This document shows, in pieces, positions 6,379-10,000 of a stretch of DNA of 10,000 nucleotides. Where the stretch lies: positions 1 to 10,000 of the forward strand of contig JAIWOG010000006.1 in assembly GCA_020217035.1 (NCBI GenBank), read 5' to 3'. The notes below the pieces were generated by a model, which was not told the origin of the DNA, searched no databases, and worked only from the letters and a program-made list of their open reading frames with translations. The first letter of the stretch is position 1, and every line of letters begins with the position of its first letter. Position numbers and translations under genes: made by a program. The DNA is from Magnetospirillum sp. (GTDB lineage: Bacteria > Pseudomonadota > Alphaproteobacteria > Rhodospirillales > Magnetospirillaceae).

Positions 6379-7471
6379 AGCGCCCACGCCAGTCCAGCCC
6401 CGGCGCAATCCGCCCGGCCCGGTGGTGATCTGGAACCTGATCCGCCGCTGCAATTTGCTGTGCAAGCATTGCTATTCCACCTCGGCCGACAAGGATTTCG
6501 CCGGCGAGCTTTCTTTCGACGAAGTGTGCGCGGTGATGGACGACTTGCGGGCGTTCAAGGTGCCGGCGTTGATCCTGTCGGGCGGCGAGCCGTTGCTGCG
6601 TCCCGACATCTTCGACATCGCGACTTATGCCAAGAAACTGGGCTTCCCGTCGCTGTCGCTGTCGTCCAACGGCACCTTGATCACCGCTGACCTGGCCGAG
6701 CAGATTGCCGCCGTCGGTTTCGACTATGTGGGCGTGTCGCTGGACGGCATCGGTGCCGTCAACGATTCCTTTCGCGGCAAGTCGGGGGCCTATCACGCCG
6801 CCCTTGCCGGGTTGCGGCTGTGCCGCGACCGCGGCGTCAAGGTGGGCCTGCGCTTCACCATGACCGCCGAGAACGCCCATCACTTTGCCGACATCCTGAA
6901 ACTCACCGCCGACGAAGGGGTGGGGAAGTTCTATTTCTCGCATCTGAACTATGCCGGGCGCGGCAACGTCAACCGGGCGGAAGACGCGGCGTTCGCCATG
7001 ACCCGCCATGCCATGGACACGCTGTTCGACTTCGCCCACGCCCACCCGCAGGTGGAATGCGTCACCGGCAACAACGATGCCGACGGCCCCTATTTCCTGG
7101 CCTGGGTCGCCGCCCGCTGGCCCGACAAGGTGGCCCACATCCAGGGCAAGCTGCGGCAATGGGGCGGCAACGCCGCCGGCGTCAACGTCGCCAACATCGA
7201 CAATCTGGGCTGGGTCCATCCTGACACCATGTGGTGGCACGAACGGCTGGGCAACGTGCGCAAGGTGCCGTTCTCGCAATTGTGGTCCGACCCCCAATCC
7301 CCGGTTCTGTCGGGTCTGCGCCCGCATCCACGGGCCTTGACCGGGCGGTGCGGCGGCTGCCGGCATCTGGACATCTGCAACGGCAACAGCCGCGTGCGCG
7401 CCGACCGCGCCGGCGGCGACCGCTGGGGCGAGGACCCCGGCTGCTATCTGACCGACAAGGAGGTCGCATGA
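6344..7471 (+). CDS. nirJ: radical SAM heme d1 biosynthesis enzyme NirJ
   Basis: NirJ is a cytoplasmic radical S-adenosylmethionine enzyme that removes the propionate side chains of didecarboxysiroheme on the way to the C3/C8 oxo groups of heme d1. The 375-residue protein has the radical SAM cluster motif C36-X3-C40-X2-C43 (CNLLCKHC), the SAM-contact motif SGGEP at 79-83, and SLDG at about residues 132-135. C-terminal cysteines at 336, 339, 345 and 367 (CGGC...C...C) are probable ligands of a second 4Fe-4S cluster, as in SPASM-like proteins. The start MFRLSQFLRELEAPTP is typical of NirJ, and its ribosome site AGGGGGAGGGG directly precedes the ATG, so the 35-base overlap with nirH looks genuine. 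It overlaps nirN by 4 bases (ATGA). Confidence 0.93.
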   Translation: MFRLSQFLRELEAPTPVQPRRNPPGPVVIWNLIRRCNLLCKHCYSTSADKDFAGELSFDEVCAVMDDLRAFKVPALILSGGEPLLRPDIFDIATYAKKLGFPSLSLSSNGTLITADLAEQIAAVGFDYVGVSLDGIGAVNDSFRGKSGAYHAALAGLRLCRDRGVKVGLRFTMTAENAHHFADILKLTADEGVGKFYFSHLNYAGRGNVNRAEDAAFAMTRHAMDTLFDFAHAHPQVECVTGNNDADGPYFLAWVAARWPDKVAHIQGKLRQWGGNAAGVNVANIDNLGWVHPDTMWWHERLGNVRKVPFSQLWSDPQSPVLSGLRPHPRALTGRCGGCRHLDICNGNSRVRADRAGGDRWGEDPGCYLTDKEVA

Positions 7472-9012
7472 AACGCCTGCTTCCGCTGGCCCTGGCGCTG
7501 CTGGCCGGCCCGGCCTTGGCCGACAACGTCGAACGCCTTTACACCGAAACCTGCGCCGCCTGCCATGGCGCCGACCGCCTGGGCGCCATCGGCCCGGCGC
7601 TTTTGCCGGAAAACCTGGGGCGCCTGCGCCAGGCCGAGGCCGAGAAGGTGGTGGCCCATGGCCGCGACGCCTCGCAGATGCCCGGCTTCAAGGACCAACT
7701 GAGCGAACAGCAGATCAAGGCGCTGGTCAAATACGTCTATTCCCCGGTGCCGGCGCTGCCGCAATGGGGGGAAGAACAGATCAAGGCGTCGCATTTGCGG
7801 GTCACCGACCCGGCCAGCTTGCCGGCCAAGCCGCCATTCAAGGGCGATCCCTTGAACCTGTTCACCGTGGTGGAAGGCGGCGACCACCACGTCAGCATCG
7901 TCGACGGCGATTCGATGAAATCGCTGTACCGCTTCCAAAGCCGCTTCGCCCTGCATGGCGGCGCCAAATATTCGCCCGACGGCCGCTTCGTCTATTTCGC
8001 TTCGCGCGATGGCTGGGTGTCCAAGGTGGACATGTGGACGGGCAAGCTGATGGCGGAAATCCGCGTCGGCATCAACACCCGCAACGTGGCGGTGTCCGAC
8101 GACGGCCGTTTCCTGATGGTGGGCAACGTTTTGCCCCACACCCTGGTGGCGCTGGACGCCCGCGACCTGTCCTTGATGCAGGTGATCCCGGTGCAAGGCG
8201 ACGGCAAGACCAGCCGGGTGTCGGCGGTCTACACCGCGCCGCCCCGGCATTCCTTCGTGGTGGCGCTGCGCGACCTGGAAGAGATTTGGGAAATCCCCTA
8301 TGCCGACGACGCCGGGCCGGTGATCAATGGCCTGGCCCATTCCCGCGAGCCGGGGCTGGAAGAAGGCGTGATCACCGGCGGCCGTTTCCAGGCTTTGCGC
8401 ATCCGCACCCCCGACTACCTGGACGATTTCTTCTTCGATCCTGGTTATGAAAAGGTGATGGGGGCGTCGCGCGACGGCAACAAGGGCATGGTGGTGGACC
8501 TGGATTTGAAGCGCAAGGTGGCCGATTTGGATTTGGGCGGCATGCCGCATCTGGGATCGGGCATCGTCTTCAAGCAGGGCGGGCGCATGCTGATGGCGAC
8601 GCCGCATCTGAAGGAGGCCATGGTCAGCGTCATCGACATGGCCACCTGGGAAACCGTCAAGCGTATCCCCACCCTGGGGCCGGGCTTCTTCATGCGTGGG
8701 CACGAGAACAGCCCCTATGCCTGGGTCGACGTCTCCATGGGCAAGGAACACCGCGATTCCATGCAGGTCATCGACACGCGGACGCTGGAGATCGTCAAAA
8801 CCGTCCGCGTGGCACCGGGGCGGCTAACCCGTCACGTGGAATTCAACCGCGATGGGTCCAAGCTGCTGTTGTCGCTGTCCGAAAAGGACGGCGCGGTGAT
8901 CGTGGTCGATTCCAAGACCTTCGCCGAGGAAAAGCGCCTGCCCATGAATGCCCCCATCGGCAAGTACAACGTCTGGAACAAGATCAGCTATTCCAGCGGC
9001 ACCTCGCACTGA
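7468..9012 (+). CDS. nirN: dihydro-heme d1 dehydrogenase NirN (cd1-like)
   Basis: NirN is a periplasmic NirS paralogue. It introduces the last double bond of heme d1 by oxidising the dihydro-heme d1 intermediate and helps deliver d1 to NirS. The 514-residue protein has a signal peptide (cleavage near ALA-DN, residue 18), a cytochrome c domain with CAACH at 29-33 and possible axial Met71 in QMPGF, and then, from about residue 115, an eight-bladed d1-type propeller (e.g. KYSPDGRFVYFASRDGWVSKVD). The heme c domain begins almost directly after the signal, unlike the longer N-terminus of many NirS. The ribosome site AAGGAGGT (7457-7464) is the closest to consensus in the cluster. Its ATG overlaps the nirJ stop. 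nirN is last in the operon, ahead of a hairpin. A second NirS is unlikely given nirS at the left edge and the order after nirJ. Confidence 0.9.
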   Translation: MKRLLPLALALLAGPALADNVERLYTETCAACHGADRLGAIGPALLPENLGRLRQAEAEKVVAHGRDASQMPGFKDQLSEQQIKALVKYVYSPVPALPQWGEEQIKASHLRVTDPASLPAKPPFKGDPLNLFTVVEGGDHHVSIVDGDSMKSLYRFQSRFALHGGAKYSPDGRFVYFASRDGWVSKVDMWTGKLMAEIRVGINTRNVAVSDDGRFLMVGNVLPHTLVALDARDLSLMQVIPVQGDGKTSRVSAVYTAPPRHSFVVALRDLEEIWEIPYADDAGPVINGLAHSREPGLEEGVITGGRFQALRIRTPDYLDDFFFDPGYEKVMGASRDGNKGMVVDLDLKRKVADLDLGGMPHLGSGIVFKQGGRMLMATPHLKEAMVSVIDMATWETVKRIPTLGPGFFMRGHENSPYAWVDVSMGKEHRDSMQVIDTRTLEIVKTVRVAPGRLTRHVEFNRDGSKLLLSLSEKDGAVIVVDSKTFAEEKRLPMNAPIGKYNVWNKISYSSGTSH

Positions 9013-9020
9013 ACGCAAAA

Positions 9021-9044
9021 CGGGCCGGACGACAGTCCGGCCCG
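9021..9044. terminator. bidirectional intrinsic terminator between nirN and the convergent pixA-like gene
   Basis: A perfect 10-bp stem, CGGGCCGGAC (9021-9030) with GTCCGGCCCG (9035-9044), closes a GACA loop 8 bases after the nirN stop. On the plus strand it is followed by CTTCGT, a weak T tract. On the minus strand it is followed by TTTTGC, so it can also end the convergent gene at 9090-9611, whose stop lies about 45 bases before it. Confidence 0.8.
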
Positions 9045-9089
9045 CTTCGTCAACTGAACACGTAAAGCACGTGGCGCCATCGCAACAGC

Positions 9090-9611
9090 TTACGCATTGA
9101 CGGTAATCGTAGGATCCCAGCGAAAGAACCCTTGCGACACCAGGTTGCCCTGGTCGTCCTGCAGGACGATCTGGAAGGTCAGGCGGTAGTTTTCCACGCC
9201 CTTGTTGATGATTTCGGCTTGCAGATAGTAGTAGGACTGGTCCTGCACGGTCCAGGTCGCCGGATTGGTCTCGACCGGAATGGGGGTGGCGCCGTTGCGC
9301 ACCCGGAACACCGGCGGCGAGGTCACCTGGGTGCCGCTGAACATGTCCAGGGTGTAGGGGATGACGAAAGCCCGGCGCTGGTCGTAAAGGGCGCTGGCGA
9401 ACCAACGCACCACGTCGTCGCGCACCACGGTGATGTTCAAATCGCCGGTGGCCTGGGTGGTGGGGTTGGTCTTGGTCAGGAAGCGCGGTTCGGTGACCAT
9501 GTACTGGGTGCCGTGGGCGATGTCCTTCGGATGCTGGGCGTCCTTGCCGCCTTGGCCACCTTGCAGAATGCTGTAGGTGTCGAAGACCATCATGATGTTG
9601 ACGATAGCCAT
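9090..9611 (-). CDS. PixA/AidA-family inclusion body protein
   Basis: A 173-residue protein of the PixA/AidA family, named after a Xenorhabdus crystalline inclusion protein and a quorum-regulated Ralstonia/Burkholderia protein. Its biochemical role is not known. Family features seen: the start MAIVNIMMVFDTYSIL, the segment GDLNITVVRDDVVRWF at about 56-71, DQSYYYLQAEIINKG in the C-terminal half, and the closing FRWDPTITV at 163-171. There is no signal peptide or membrane helix, so it is probably cytoplasmic. The start ATG has a good ribosome site, GGGAGA (9623-9618), at a 6-base gap. It is a single-gene unit with its own A+T-rich leader and a hairpin behind it, convergent to the nir genes and not obviously linked to denitrification. 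Confidence 0.82.
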   Translation of the reverse strand: MAIVNIMMVFDTYSILQGGQGGKDAQHPKDIAHGTQYMVTEPRFLTKTNPTTQATGDLNITVVRDDVVRWFASALYDQRRAFVIPYTLDMFSGTQVTSPPVFRVRNGATPIPVETNPATWTVQDQSYYYLQAEIINKGVENYRLTFQIVLQDDQGNLVSQGFFRWDPTITVNA

Positions 9612-9750
9612 GCCTGTTCTCCCAAGAGATTCGATAGGTTGTTTATGTGTATATATTACACACGCTAACGTTGCGACTCGTTCGTCCGGGAGTCAACGCT
9701 TATAATTGTGACAAATTGAATCGTTACAACGATAAAGTGTATTCGAGGGT
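9612..9750 (-). promoter_or_regulatory. A+T-rich leader and probable promoter region of the pixA-like gene
   Basis: This stretch is markedly richer in A and T than the surrounding DNA. On the minus strand TATAAG (9704-9699) is a five-of-six match to a -10 box, with TTGTAA (9729-9724) upstream at a long 19-base spacing. TAATAT (9658-9653) lies nearer the gene but has no good -35. The true promoter cannot be fixed by eye. No coding frame with support was seen here. Confidence 0.35.
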
Positions 9751-9780
9751 AAAAGAAACGGCGGGTGCTACCCCGCCGCT
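9751..9780 (-). terminator. intrinsic terminator of the RND transporter gene
   Basis: On the minus strand a 7-bp GC stem, CGGCGGG (9778-9772) with CCCGCCG (9765-9759), is closed by a 6-base loop and followed by TTTCTTTT, a good T-rich tail. It lies about 20 bases after the TAA of the RND gene (9801-9799). Confidence 0.75.
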
Positions 9781-9798
9781 TCCGTTCTTTCCGAAGCC

Positions 9799-10000
9799 TT
9801 ATTCCGCCCCTTCCGCCGCCACGTGGCCGTGGGTCTGGGGCTCGGCCGTCTTGGCCCGATCGCTGGCCAGGAAGGTGTAGATCACCGGCAGCACGAACAA
9901 GGTGAACAAGGTGCCGATGCTCATGCCGGCGACGATGACGACCGCGATGGAGAATCGGCTGGCGGCGCCGGCACCACTGGCCATCAGCAGCGGGATCAGA
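9799..10000 (-). CDS. RND-family efflux transporter inner-membrane subunit, C-terminal part (partial)
   Basis: Only the last 66 or so codons lie in the window; the gene starts beyond the right edge. The visible sequence reads LIPLLMASGAGAASR, then SIAVVIVAGMSIGTLFTLFVLPVIYTFLA, the final membrane helices that closely match the end of AcrB/MexB-type (HAE1) proton-driven drug exporters. A short hydrophilic tail ends HVAAEGAE. Such proteins form the inner-membrane pump of a tripartite efflux complex. The substrate cannot be judged from this fragment, and its partners (adaptor, outer membrane channel) are out of view. It is transcribed leftwards and ends at its own hairpin. Confidence 0.88.
   Translation of the reverse strand, partial: LIPLLMASGAGAASRFSIAVVIVAGMSIGTLFTLFVLPVIYTFLASDRAKTAEPQTHGHVAAEGAE

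Noticed and set aside
7444..8751. A 435-codon minus-strand open frame antisense to nirN
   Set aside because: nirN on the plus strand has signal peptide, heme motif and propeller; the antisense frame shows only His-, Gly- and Val-rich low-information sequence.
9132..9668. A plus-strand 178-codon open frame antisense to the pixA-like gene
   Set aside because: The minus-strand protein matches PixA/AidA features from start to end and has a good ribosome site; the plus frame has neither.
9701..9706. A perfect plus-strand TATAAT as a rightward promoter
   Set aside because: No -35 at suitable distance (TTGCGA is about 24 bases upstream) and no plus-strand gene follows; the next genes to the right are on the minus strand.

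Overview
The window is a GC-rich (roughly 65%) chromosomal segment of a denitrifying proteobacterium, carrying a near-complete cytochrome cd1 nitrite reductase (nir) locus. High GC, tight ATGA start/stop overlaps, the gene set and the protein sequences suggest an alphaproteobacterium, most likely Magnetospirillum or a close relative. That genus assignment is from memory of family sequences, not from a search.

Layout: positions 1-178 hold the 5' end of nirS on the minus strand (export signal plus the heme c motif of cytochrome cd1 nitrite reductase). A 336-base divergent intergenic region (179-514) holds two Crp/Fnr-type palindromes, probably for nitric-oxide- or oxygen-responsive control in both directions. 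Rightward from 515 come nirT (membrane tetraheme quinol-oxidising cytochrome) and a periplasmic diheme cytochrome with an ethylbenzene-dehydrogenase-type heme-binding domain. A strong hairpin with a short T run follows (2159-2189). Then comes a compact run of nine genes, nearly all overlapping or abutting: nirE, nirC, nirF, nirD, nirL, nirG, nirH, nirJ and nirN. It ends at a perfect 10-bp stem hairpin at 9021-9044.

How the genes work together: NirE methylates uroporphyrinogen III to precorrin-2. Siroheme, completed by enzymes not in this window, is decarboxylated by NirD/L/G/H. NirJ (radical SAM) removes the remaining propionates on the way to the dioxo macrocycle. NirF and NirN act in the periplasm on late d1 intermediates, with NirN performing the last dehydrogenation and helping insertion into NirS. 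NirC is a small cytochrome c that may carry electrons for NirN or NirS. NirT and the diheme cytochrome are candidates for passing electrons from the quinol pool to NirS.

The right end is unrelated: a convergent minus-strand gene for a PixA/AidA-family inclusion-body protein (9090-9611), an A+T-rich leader, and the C-terminus of an RND efflux pump inner-membrane subunit (minus strand, running off the right edge). No RNA genes, insertion sequences, CRISPR arrays or other mobile elements were seen. I do not see a wholly undescribed system. The most noteworthy points are a non-canonical CX3CH heme motif, the paired architecture of the NirDLGH decarboxylases, the divergent nirS arrangement with two boxes, the internal terminator ahead of nirE, and the PixA-like gene.
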